In this document: positions 53,401-62,332 of the stretch, in pieces
Layout: every line of letters starts with the position of its first letter
Numbering within the stretch: position 1 is the first letter of the stretch
DNA from: Ailurus styani
Lineage: Eukaryota > Chordata > Mammalia > Carnivora > Ailuridae
Direction: 5' to 3'
Length of the DNA: 64,000 nucleotides
Assembly (NCBI GenBank): GCA_002007465.1
Contig: LNAC01000164.1
Location: 2,307,884-2,371,883 of the forward strand
The notes under the pieces: generated by a model
Told to the model about the DNA's origin: nothing
Databases searched by the model: none
The model's input: only the letters and a program-made list of their open reading frames with translations
Position numbers and translations under genes: made by a program

Positions 53401-56400
53401 TTCATTGGCCTTCGAAAAGGGGGCTGCATGAGAATAAGTGAGTGTCAGTACAGGTTGTGGGTGGGTCTCCTTCAGTCTTCTCTGCAGATAGAACAGCCTT
53501 CCCAGAAAAGCTTTGGGCTTTGGGCAGTACATTGTAGTAATTTGTATTTTCTTTGGAAAAACTATTCCTATTTTCTGTAAGCTTTACATTGATGAAGAAC
53601 ACTTACACCAAATATTTTTTCTTTTTCAGACTACATATTCTGCGTTTATTCAGTTACTTCCAGTTCTTGTGATCGTGATTATATCTGTCATTACTCAGCT
53701 GCTAGCTGCTAACCCGCCATATAGTCTATTCTATAAATCGTAAGTCAAATATTTATCAATCTTTCTTAACAATTTTGAGGGTAAAAGACTTGGACATTTT
53801 GCTGGTACTGCTAACATTTCGCCTTTGTAGAAAACAGTGCTTTTTTTGTTTAAAAGAGCAGCTGGATAGTAATAGTGCAGAGACTCAAAAATACTGTAGG
53901 CTGTTTCCTGTGTGCTCAGGACATGGATTATTTTGTTCTACAGCGACATCATCCGATCAGCTGCAGAACAGCAGCAACTGGTTTCTGAGGGATGAATAGA
54001 CTAACTCCAGTTTCAGATTAAATCCTATCATATCATGTTAGCTTTAGAATGGACCCTACTGAGCTTGTGATCGGATCTCTGGACCCTTCTGGGTCGGAAA
54101 CATGGTATCTGAGGTCCAGTGATTATTTTCAATTTAAGTAATTGCAAGAAGGGGACATTTATTCATGATGAGGCTACAGAGTCAAACCATAGTATGACAT
54201 TACTTTGCTTTTGCAGAAAAATAGAGAAATTCATTGTAATGTTTACATTGCGTGCAAATTATGAGCTATGATAGGTACTTCTTTATTTCTTCAATTAGTT
54301 ATTTCAGTTAGCTCAGTTTTCATCGTTGAGTCCCCAGTGTCAACATCAACTACCAACTTGTTAGAAATGCAAACTTGTAAGCCTCACTCCATACATATTG
54401 AATCAGAAACTCAGAGGATGAGAACTAGCCATCTGAGTTTTATTTGTTTATTTTTAAATTTTTGTTTATTTATTTTTTTAAATATTTTATTTATTTATTT
54501 GACAGAGAGAGATCACAAGTAGGCAGAGAGGCAGGCAGAGGGAGAGGGGGAAGCAGGCTCCCTGCTGAGCAGAGAGCCTGATGTGGGGCTCCATCCCAGG
54601 ACCCTGAGATCATGACCTGAGCCAAAGGCAGAGGCTTAACCTACTGAGCCACCAAGGCACCCCAGCAATCTGAGTTTTAATAAGCCCTTCAAATAACTCT
54701 GGTTCATCGTCTGAGGATCACTGGATTAGTTTTGTTTTTGTTTTTGTTTTTGTTTTAAGTAGGCTCCACACCCAACATGGAGTCCAGCATGGGACTTGAA
54801 CTCACCACCCTGAGATCCAGACCTGAGCTGAAATCAAGAGTCAAACACTTAACCAACTGAGCCACCCAGGCACCCCATTGAATTAATTATTTTAAGTTAG
54901 ATGAGAAGTGAGTCATTACTCATTATGGTTTAGGAGACAAAAACCCTACAAAATAGGGGGACCTGGCTGGCTCAGTCCACAGAGCATGCAACTCTTAATC
55001 ACGGGTTTGTGAGTTCAAGCCCCACAGTGGGTATAGAGGTTACTTAAAAATAAAATCTTTTAAAAAATTTTAAAAGCTTACAAAATGTGGAACCCATGGG
55101 GCAGTACATAACAGGAAGAGTCCTTGCTGGCGATTACTGTAGACTGAAGACTATATTCTAGATCAGTATCTTCGTTTTATGGAAAGGAAAGCTGAGTCTC
55201 AGAGAGGAGTTACTACTATCAGATCATTCTGGCCTGATTCCCTCTATTTCCCGACTTCCTGTGTTTCTCCATTCACTACTTCTCCCTCCTTTCTTGCCCA
55301 GCCAGCGGGGCAGAGAGTAACTTGCCCTGCTAACATGTTCCCAGATGGAGGTGGGAGCAGTCATGGCCTGAACCCTTAGACATCCAGCAATACGCTTAAG
55401 TAGAGAGATCAAAGGAGAAAGCTGGGAAAATATTAACTCAGTCGAGATAGAATTTGTCTAGTTTGAATAAAACTAGCCTGTATTTTGTACATTGTTACAT
55501 TATTTTAACTTGAATTTGAGCTTCCTTCTGTACTTCCTTACAGTTAGTATTTAGTTAACCCAGACCTACTGATGTTTCTGAGCACCACATACCATTGGAT
55601 ATATTAGAGCCACAGAAAGTTAGTGCAGAAGGATCACTGAAATCTTTTGTCTGATGTTTTTGCAGTTCTCACTTAGCAGCTATGTGTGAAGTACTTTCTC
55701 TCCTGTCCTAAAAATTGGTGCTAGGTTGATGTCCACTATCTGGTTATTTGTGAATAGTTTACTGTAACAGTCAGTTCATTTGCCCAACATTTACTGATAG
55801 CCTGCTCTGTGCCAGGTACCATGCTAGGTCCTACACATTTTTTTAAGCAGTCAGTACTCAACTTTTAGCACAAAAAGCAATATAAGAGAGGTGGGTCCTT
55901 GAAGAGAATAAAGTAACTATAATGAGGCTGAATTCACAATATGAAAACACTCACATAATGATGACATTACAGTTACTGCTTTGCTGGGAAAATAATACAT
56001 GTTAGATGTATTCGACAGTGATGCTTGCATCTGCCCTATGAAGGGGGGATTATGGCCATGACATCTGTGCAGCCGGAGCTAAGAGCGAGATTGACAACTA
56101 TAACCAGCTTACCTGAGCCTCTGTCTCCTTGTCTCAGGACCCTGGGCTACACCATTTCTAGAGAAACGCAGAACCTGCAGGTGCCTTATTTCGTGGATAA
56201 AAACTTTGAGAAGGCCTACAGAGGAGCATCTCTCCGTGACCTGGAGAAGACGATAGAGAAGGATTACATCGATTACGTCCAGACGAGTTGTTGGAAGGAG
56301 AAACAACAAAGTAAGATGTTCTAAAAGGGACTTTTCACTGGTGGTCATGCTTCCAACCTGAGGCATGCCCAGCTGCCCAGTCACTCCTCTCTCCTTGTTT

Positions 56401-57878
56401 GAGTGGCACATGTTTATGTGATCTGAGGGCCCATTTGGGGGACAGAGGCCCATTTGGGACACTACCAAAAAAGTGAAATTCATTGACAGGATACATGTGG
56501 CCAGAATTTGGAAACCATAAGAACTTAGGCAGGCAGCACTAGTTGCCTATCTGTCTGTCTGTCTCTGAGTGTCTACTCCTCTCTGTCCATCGGCCCCGCT
56601 CTCCTCTCTGCCAACTGCCTTCCTTTGCTTCTTCAGGCTTTCCTCCTTCACAGTCTGGTTTTGCCCTGGTTGGTTTTGGTTGCTACCCTCACCACCGCCC
56701 CAGCTTCTATAATCCCACTAGTTATTGGCCCCTTTCTATATCACAAGCTTCCTCTGTAAGTGCGTGGTGCTAGCTGGATTGGTCCAGTTTCCTAATTCCA
56801 CATTCCCTACAGGAAAACCTGACTGATCCAGCCTAATTTTTTTTTTTTAATTTTTTCAGTGATCCAAGATTCATTGTTTATGCAGCACACCCAGTGTTCC
56901 TTGTAATACATGCCCTCCTTAATACCCACCACCAGGCTTACTCATCCCCCCCTCCCCTCTCCCCTTCATAACCCTCAGTTTGTTTCTCAGAGTCCACAGT
57001 CCCTCATGGGTCTTCTCCCTCTCTGATTTACCCCAGTTCACTTTTCCTTCCCTTCCCCTAGAGTCCTCCATTTTATTCTTTATGTTCCACAAATTAGTGA
57101 AACCATATAATAGTTGACTTTCTCTGCTTGACTTATTTCACTCAGCATAATCTCCTCCAGACCCATCCATGTTGATACAAAAGTTGTGTATTCATCCTAT
57201 CTGATGGCTGAGTAATATTCCATTGTATATATGGACCACATCTTCTTTATCTATCTGTCTGTTGAAGCGCATCTGGGCTCTTTCCACAGTTTGGTGATTG
57301 TGGACATTGCTGCTATGAACATTGGGGTACATATGGCACTTCTTTTCACTACATCTGTATCTTTGGGGTAAATACCCAGTAGTACAATTGCTGGGTCATA
57401 GGGTAGCTCTATTTTTAATTTTTTGAGGAACGTCCACATTGTTTTCCAAAGTGGCTGCACCAATTTGCATTCCCACCAACAGTGTCAGAGGGTTCCCCTT
57501 TCTCCACATCCTCTCCAACACTTGTTTCCTGTCTTGTTGATTTTGGCCATTCTAACTGGTGTGAGATGGTATCTCAGTGTGGTTTTGATTTGAGTTTCCC
57601 TGATGGATCCAGCCTAATTTTTTGAGCCAGACCAAAAGTCAGCTCTAGCCGGGTGGAGCCACCTAAATCAAAAGTGACTGTACTTGGGTCTGCCCCGTCA
57701 GTAAGGGTGAGTTTGAGCAGGCCTTCCACTCTGTTCCTTCTCTGGAGAAAATGGGGGTGTCAGTGTCTGCCAGTTGGCTTACAACTCCAGTTGACTATTA
57801 ACGGAGTGCTGGTAGCAAGGGTAGCCCTGCCTCTCAGCCAACAGGTTCACTTTTTATCCCACTTGAATTCCACACACA

Positions 57879-57923
<45 letters not shown>

Positions 57924-60900
57924 ATGCACACCTGTGCAGGGGGGGACCCCATACACACACACTCTTCATAACTGTATCTTATAAAACATGGTTTTAATTT
58001 TTAAAAAGCAAACTCATTCATTTTTTAAATGGTATAACTGGATATTACTAAATGTCTAACAGTGCCTGATAAAATTAGCTCTTTAGTCATAGTGCTGCTA
58101 AGCCCTTGCTGACCCATCATGCAGCCCAGCCCCACCCCCAACTTAATCTGTCCTTCCTAGGTGTTCTTAAAACACTTTGTCCATGCTGCTAGCACAGTAC
58201 TGCTCTCAGTGTTAGCACTCTGTAGGTACGTGTCAGTCTCCCCGATGGACTGCGGGCCCTCTGACGATAAGAGTCATGTCTTACCAATCTCGTGTCCCCG
58301 GCCCCTGCCACCGTCCTTGCTTCAGAACAGGTGCTCAACAAATGTCCTTGGAAGAGAGGATTCTCAGGCCTATAAAATAATGAAATGAAATGAAATGAAA
58401 ATAATGAAAATGTTTGCAGATTAAGAATCACAGAGCAGGGGACGCCTGGGTGGCTCAGTCGGTTAAGCCGCTGCCTTCGGCTCAGGTCGTGATCCCAGGG
58501 TCCTGGGATCAAGTCCCGCATTGGGCTCCCTGCTCGGCAGGGAGCCTGCTTCCCCCTCTCTGCCTGCCTCTCTGCCTGCTTGTGATTTCTCTCTCTCTGT
58601 CAAATAAATAAAATCTTAAAAAAAAGAAAAAAGAAAAGAAAAAGAAAAAAAGAATCATAGAGCAGGGTTAGCGTCCTTACCCTAGCCCTTAGGGACCTTG
58701 CCTCTGCCCTCTACTCCTGGAGGGCAGAGCCCACCTCCACTTTCAGGAGCATTGGGAGCTTGATGGGCAATGATTCTGAGACGTGAGGGGAAATTAAGCG
58801 GGAGGAAGTTGCTTTTTAAAATTTATTGAAAAGTAAATACTGAAAAAACCCGAGGAGGTCAGAAAGTACCCTACCGCATGTTAAACTAGTTGTTGCAAGT
58901 TTCAAAAATCAGGAAAGAATTTTGGAGCAAGAAAAGGCTTTGGACAGAAAGGCATCTGATACATGGATCTAAATCAGGTGAAGGCCACAGTATGTGTCCT
59001 AAAAGTCCCCATTGTATTCAACCCTAGGAGGGTTTTGAATTTGTTGCTTTCTCCAAGAACTGGATGAAAATCTGCATTTCACATTCTTCAAACACACACC
59101 CACCCGCATACACTCCCCAGCTGTAACTATGCACAGAGCTCACGGTAAGAATTATATCTAAAATGGTTTTTAGGCTTCTTTTCCCCATCTGCAAGAGGCC
59201 TAGTTTCAGGACTTTGGTACCCTCTAGATATAAATAAAAATCCAATGGGTAAGCATGATGCATGTACCCACGAGTTCCAAAGAGGGGGTTATCAGCACAC
59301 ACCCCTTAAAAATCTATTTCTGGCATTTAAGGATGGTGGCTGTCCAGACTCACTGCACGACCCAAATGCCATTTGAGAATGAGCAGCATCTGCCCTCCGG
59401 ATCCAGCAGCAAGTGCAGCCAACAAGGTTAAATTTAGCACTTGGAGGTTGCAAAAATAAATGCACTTGAGAACGAAGTTCACTCTTGGCAAAATACCGAA
59501 TGGAAACTGTTTTTAGCAAAGTTAGCCATTGTCTTTTTTAATCTTTTGTTCATTCCCCTTCTCTGTTTTCCCTGAGAATGCTTAATCTGAGTGAACTTCT
59601 ATGAGTAATCCCCTACAATGAACACTGATTGCCCTGTTTACTCCTCCACAGCTGCATCTAGATAATCAACCCAATGCCAGGGGAAGTGGCCATGCCACTG
59701 GGCTGGGATGGACAAAAGTAACAGGCAGGATCTGCCTCCCAGCCTGGCAGAGCTGAGCTGAGATCCTGGCCCTGCCTGGCCGAGGAGCACTTCTTTTCAT
59801 GCCCCGAAGCAGGGCAGCACTGTGGGTAGGAGCTCAGGCTTTGAAATGGGGATAAAATGCACTTCCTTCTAGAGACGCTGTCTGGGTTATAGAAGATGGT
59901 ATGGCTGTAATGCTTAACCTGGCGTCTGGCGTATATTAAGCGCCCGGTTCCTGGGGGAGTCCAGGCTTTGCATGGTCTTGCCAGACTGGATGCAGTACTG
60001 TGCCAGGGAGCTGGATCCTGAGCGTGGCTGGGATCCGTTGTGGCCTTCCAGACCACAAGAGTGCAGAGGGTTCTTTGGAGGGGCTCTGGGACTTGCTTCT
60101 TTAGCAATTTGCCTGAGTCAGTTTGCCTGGAAGGCTGAGTGCTCTGTCCGTCTATCACACAGGCGTTTGGGGCAAGGGAAGCATTTGGTAAAGAAGAAAA
60201 GCTGTTCTCTTGATGCCCTTCCAAGGATTTTTTTTTTTAACCTAGAAGTCACTGAGTATTAACAGTCAAAATATGTCAAAAGTAACATTAATTGAGTTGA
60301 CCTTTTATTCATGGAAGGGCAAAAGCATTCATTGGTTGTTCAGAGAGAAGTTTCTCGAAGCATGGTGATTGGCAGTTGGGACTTGGTTCCTTGAAACACT
60401 GACATTGTCGAAAAGTCATTGATCTGGAGCAGGGGTCTCAACCCCTGGAACACTGACACCTGGTTTTAATGAACTTTATGAAAAGCTGTGTGATATTTTG
60501 AGAAAAGAATCCCTCTGAGTGTATTTCCCCTTCACCAGCTTGTTAGAGTGGACTTCAATGTAGAAAATCGTAAGAATCACTAGGCCTTAATTCTTTCCAG
60601 AATGAGATGTCAGGCAGTGAGGCACTGAGATAAGCTCAGCAACCAAAACACCCAAGGAAAAGCAAAGCCACAGAATCTGTTCGATATGTAGGTGTACCGG
60701 TGACTCCAGAGGACCAAAGGCATAGAGGCCTGAACAGGTTTCCCACACGCCAGAGAAGCCAGGAAAATGGAGTTGGTGCAGTGGGCAGGCCCCGGGGTGG
60801 GGGACGCCTTTCATTTGGGCTCCAGGAAGCGCCATCGCCTGCAAGGGTGACCGCGCCAAGGCACGCCTGGCTGGCAGTCACCACGAGCACCCCCCGCAGC

Positions 60901-62332
60901 AGCGGCCGAGAGCACATTGTTCAGGGGCTCCAGGGACAGGCTGCCTGCCAAGCCACTGCGGGGCTAGAGCCCGGGCTCGGAGCCTCCATTGTAGAGGGAG
61001 GGTTTTCGTGCATGGCCACCCCTCACCCTGGAGGCCTGCACTTAATCTGCACTTTGGGCCTTCCTCGGTGTAAATAGAATCATTGTGAGCAGAAATGCCA
61101 GACAGTGTTTTGTATTGATAGAAACTTACTCAGAAACCAATGCCCATTGTTCCCCCGGGCTAAGTATTAATTCCTGTTTCGAGTCAGTTTGCTGATTAAT
61201 CAGACAGGTGCCTCTCGTTCCAGCAAGAAAAACAAAATCTGTTGGCAGGATGATTAAGAATGGATAGACATATTTCAAAATGATTAAAATAGCATTTTCA
61301 CAAGTATGATCCTTGAAACACCGAGTAGCTGCCTGCTGTCGGAGGCTTTCAGAAGCCACACGGCCCATCCAAGCGTGCCATCCTGTTAATACACAACACG
61401 TCTCTGGGGCGGGGGGGTGCTTTTCAGGCTTTCCTTCCTAAGAATGTCTCTGAAACCTGACAAAAGAATGAAAAATAGAGGCCGCCAAACCGCCGTTGCG
61501 GCGGGAAAGACAGTGGAGATTATATCCTGGTTAAAAATAGAATGACCTTCTCCACCATGAAGAGAAAATGAAATTCATTTAGTCAAGGAGACAAAGGTCA
61601 CCGGATCCAGATGATTTCACTTTTAAAAGAGCCCAGCTGCCTTTGGCCTTTGAGTTAGGGACCCCACATGTGGTGAGGGAATGAAGAAAGCTGCCAGCAG
61701 CCTGGCCTTCTATAGAAGCCATACCCACCGGAGGGAGGCTCTATGTCAGTTAGCATGACTGAGTTATGATCCAGCCACACAGGGGACAGAATGGAGCAGC
61801 TGTCTTTGTTTCAGATGACAGGAACAGGCGATTGGACTCCATTCTCTCCCAACTGCCATCTGAATGCCATTCGTATGGAGGCCGTGAAACGGAGTCTCCT
61901 CTTACTGCACACGTGCGCATTTCCTAAGTCTGGTGCCAAATGTTCTATTGATAAGAACTAAGTCCAGTGCTTTTATAATAGAGCACAGATACTGTAGGAC
62001 TCCGGGACCACAGGTGGCCTTTAATCCTCAGCACCTGGTGTAGTGTAGCTGCTGGACTCGCATTTCTTGAATAAATGAGTAAGCGTTTCTTAAATTTAAT
62101 TAAAAGAAAAAGCATGAAAGTAAAAGGAGCTTTGGTTTCAGAAATATTGAAACAAAACAAAGGAGCTCAACTCTCTTGATGAATTGGTTACCTCTTTTAT
62201 CTTTCAGAGTCGGAATTGACAAATTTGGCAGGATTATACAGAGATGAACGACTGAAAGAGAAGGCAGAGTCGCTGAAACTTGAAAACTGTGAAAAACTTT
62301 CCAAACTTATTGGCCTGCGCAGAGGTGGCTGA
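38380..62332 (+). CDS. DNAJC18: DNAJC18, DnaJ homolog subfamily C member 18 (eight coding exons, 358 aa)
   Basis: ER-membrane J-domain co-chaperone related to DNAJB12 and DNAJB14; it stimulates Hsc70-type ATPases at the cytosolic face. Exons 38380-38419, 40088-40274, 48855-49000, 51223-51408, 52556-52665, 53630-53739, 56138-56310 and 62208-62332 join in frame to 358 codons, the human length. The J domain spans about residues 82-146 with HPD at 110-112 in KFHPDKNC. A Cys-rich CGCCNC motif sits at 36-41. A charged linker (RRRHRHER, then EEEEEKP) precedes a single membrane helix at about 229-250 and a DUF1977-type C-terminal domain ending LIGLRRGG. All splice sites are GT/AG. Introns 2 and 7 are large: intron 2 is a transposon sink, while intron 7 is largely unique. 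Nothing suggests loss of function. Confidence 0.98.
38890..39420 (+). mobile_element. Old interspersed repeat, family not assigned
   Basis: GGAACAGCATGTGCAAAGGC and the preceding CAGACAATTACAAAACAGAG recur in mammalian genomes. In DNAJC18 intron 1. Confidence 0.4.
39440..39620 (+). mobile_element. L2-like fragment
   Basis: Worn L2 3' text in DNAJC18 intron 1. Confidence 0.35.
40088..40274 (+). CDS. DNAJC18: DNAJC18 coding exon 2
   Basis: Acceptor GCTTTGCAG and donor AAAG|GTGAGT. Codes [20 protein letters not shown] and the [12 protein letters not shown] segment through LLGVQ. Confidence 0.96.
40853..40876. repeat. (AT)n run left of a SINE
   Basis: Matches the AT run at 41056-41078; the SINE between them inserted in an AT repeat. 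Confidence 0.85.
40874..41055 (-). mobile_element. Can-SINE, mustelid-type
   Basis: Flanked by AT repeats on both sides. Confidence 0.92.
41307..41507 (+). mobile_element. Can-SINE, mustelid-type
   Basis: Head with an extra A run (GGGTTAAAAAAAAGCCTCTG). Confidence 0.94.
41740..42320 (+). mobile_element. Younger 5'-truncated L1 nested in the old L1
   Basis: CAGCAATTGCCCTACTAGGT, then ACGTGGATGGAACTAGAGGG and an A-rich end. It is the same 3' region as the reverse copy at 56842-57605. The 122-codon frame at 41880-42248 comes from this non-coding 3' end. Confidence 0.85.
42584..42795 (+). mobile_element. Can-SINE
   Basis: GGGGCACCTGGGCGGCTCCG head with full body and tail. Confidence 0.93.
43193..43425 (+). 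mobile_element. Can-SINE, older
   Basis: GGCGCCTGTGTGTGACTCAG head; flanked by AGAAGTCATCCAG copies. Confidence 0.92.
43439..43635 (+). mobile_element. Can-SINE, mustelid-type
   Basis: Begins right after the second AGAAGTCATCCAG copy; a third follows its tail. Confidence 0.94.
43712..43893 (+). mobile_element. Can-SINE
   Basis: Full element ending in an A-rich tail, immediately followed by another SINE. Confidence 0.92.
43894..44090 (+). mobile_element. Can-SINE
   Basis: Tandem with the previous one; tail contains (AAAAG)n. Confidence 0.92.
44133..44322 (+). mobile_element. Can-SINE
   Basis: Target duplication GAACTAATAAATGAG / GAACTAATAAATGAC. Confidence 0.93.
44920..45050 (-). mobile_element. 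Can-SINE, older
   Basis: tRNA-like region in reverse; similar head text reappears at 45226-45261 beyond the inserted SINE. Confidence 0.75.
45051..45225 (+). mobile_element. Can-SINE, head-truncated
   Basis: Starts inside the head (GTATCTGACTCTTGATCTTA) and sits in or beside a reverse SINE. Confidence 0.8.
45299..45403 (+). mobile_element. Can-SINE, short tRNA-head form
   Basis: GGTGCCTAGCTGGCTCAGTT head then GCTTACTTAAAAAAAAAAA. Confidence 0.88.
46672..46860 (-). mobile_element. Can-SINE, mustelid-type
   Basis: Target duplication CAAACAACAAATTTT / CAAACAATAAATTT. Confidence 0.93.
47210..47400 (-). mobile_element. MIR-like fragment
   Basis: GATAACACTAAGGCACAGAG and surroundings. Confidence 0.5.
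47529..47728 (-). mobile_element. Can-SINE, mustelid-type
   Basis: Target duplication TACAGTAGAATTTTT / TACAGTGGAATTTTT. Confidence 0.94.
47803..48018 (+). mobile_element. Can-SINE
   Basis: Target duplication AAATTTCTTGTTTTC, perfect. Confidence 0.94.
48019..48854 (+). other. DNAJC18 intron 2, 3' end
   Basis: AT-rich sequence leading to the exon 3 acceptor, with no recognised repeat after the last SINE. Confidence 0.4.
48855..49000 (+). CDS. DNAJC18: DNAJC18 coding exon 3 (J domain, HPD)
   Basis: Acceptor TGTTTTTAG and donor AAAG|GTCTGA. Codes [20 protein letters not shown] onward to [16 protein letters not shown], holding the catalytic HPD. Confidence 0.97.
49001..50860 (+). other. DNAJC18 intron 3, 5' part
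   Basis: No SINE; short CA run near 49467. Nothing coding: the open frame extending past exon 3 is intron read-through. Confidence 0.4.
50861..51067 (+). mobile_element. Can-SINE, mustelid-type, young (DNAJC18 intron 3)
   Basis: Perfect target duplication AAGAACTCTGGTGA; ends about 155 bases before exon 4. Confidence 0.95.
51223..51408 (+). CDS. DNAJC18: DNAJC18 coding exon 4
   Basis: Acceptor GGTTGCAG and donor ACAG|GTGAGT. Codes [20 protein letters not shown], completing the J domain, and the [17 protein letters not shown] stretch. Confidence 0.97.
51540..51740 (+). mobile_element. MIR in DNAJC18 intron 4
   Basis: CACCTGAGAAATGGGGCTGA and CTCACAGGACTCCTGTGAGG. Confidence 0.85.
51788..51998 (+). 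mobile_element. Can-SINE (DNAJC18 intron 4)
   Basis: Tail (GAAA)n; target duplication AAAAATACCCCCAG / AAAAATACGCCCAG. Confidence 0.94.
52086..52240 (+). mobile_element. Can-SINE, older, short body (DNAJC18 intron 4)
   Basis: Head plus GGTGTGGAGCCTACTTATTT and an A/T-rich tail. Confidence 0.88.
52556..52665 (+). CDS. DNAJC18: DNAJC18 coding exon 5
   Basis: Acceptor TTTCCCAG and donor CTCAG|GTATCA. Codes [20 protein letters not shown] and an acidic run EEEEEKPQ. Confidence 0.97.
52666..54439 (+). other. DNAJC18 introns 5 and 6 around exon 6
   Basis: Unique sequence apart from exon 6; no repeats recognised. Confidence 0.4.
53630..53739 (+). CDS. DNAJC18: DNAJC18 coding exon 6 (membrane helix)
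   Basis: Acceptor CTTTTTCAG and donor AATC|GTAAGT. Codes [20 protein letters not shown] and [11 protein letters not shown]. Confidence 0.97.
54440..54663 (-). mobile_element. Can-SINE, mustelid-type (DNAJC18 intron 6)
   Basis: Target duplication AGCCATCTGAGTTTTA / AGCAATCTGAGTTTTA. Confidence 0.93.
54733..54876 (-). mobile_element. Can-SINE, short tRNA-head form
   Basis: (GTTTTT)n start, then TAAGTAGGCTCCACACCCAA and a clear reversed head. Confidence 0.88.
54954..55070 (+). mobile_element. Can-SINE, short tRNA-head form
   Basis: GGGGGACCTGGCTGGCTCAG head and GAGGTTACTTAAAAATAAAA. Confidence 0.87.
55071..56137 (+). other. DNAJC18 intron 6, 3' part
   Basis: Unique AT-rich sequence with an L2/MIR-like trace near 55790-55840 (TGCCAGGTACCATGCTAGG). 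Nothing else recognised. Confidence 0.4.
56138..56310 (+). CDS. DNAJC18: DNAJC18 coding exon 7
   Basis: Acceptor TTGTCTCAG and donor CAAA|GTAAGA. Codes [20 protein letters not shown] through the [18 protein letters not shown] stretch. Confidence 0.97.
56842..57605 (-). mobile_element. 5'-truncated L1 with target duplication (DNAJC18 intron 7)
   Basis: Reverse orientation; starts with a T-rich tail, then L1 3' end text (CATTGTATATATGGACCACA, CAATTGCTGGGTCATAGGGT). Flanked by GATCCAGCCTAATTTT on both sides. No intact ORF. Confidence 0.92.
57871..57921 (+). repeat. (CA)n microsatellite
   Basis: About 50 bases of CA with one CATA break. Confidence 0.95.
58165..58365 (+). mobile_element. L2 fragment
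   Basis: ACTGCGGGCCCTCTGACGAT and CAGGTGCTCAACAAATGTCC. Confidence 0.65.
58377..58410 (+). repeat. (AAATG)n-type simple repeat
   Basis: Short GAAAT tandem. Confidence 0.85.
58440..58650 (+). mobile_element. Can-SINE (DNAJC18 intron 7), last in window
   Basis: Target duplication AGAATCACAGAGCAGG / AGAATCATAGAGCAGG. Confidence 0.95.
58651..62207 (+). other. DNAJC18 intron 7, SINE-free unique block
   Basis: About 3.5 kb without any recognised SINE, L1 or LTR, unusual for this locus. It holds AT-rich homeobox-like motifs (CTGATTAATCAG at 61191), an inverted repeat CCGCC-GTTGC-GGCGG at 61491, and no coding exon I can support. Confidence 0.5.
62208..62332 (+). CDS. DNAJC18: DNAJC18 coding exon 8 (terminal)
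   Basis: Acceptor ATCTTTCAG; codes [20 protein letters not shown] through KLIGLRRGG, stop TGA at 62330-62332. Matches the human C terminus almost residue for residue. Confidence 0.97.

Noticed and set aside
57871..57921. CA run as a possible CRISPR-like or minisatellite array
   Set aside because: Plain dinucleotide repeat. No spaced direct repeats of CRISPR type exist anywhere in the window.
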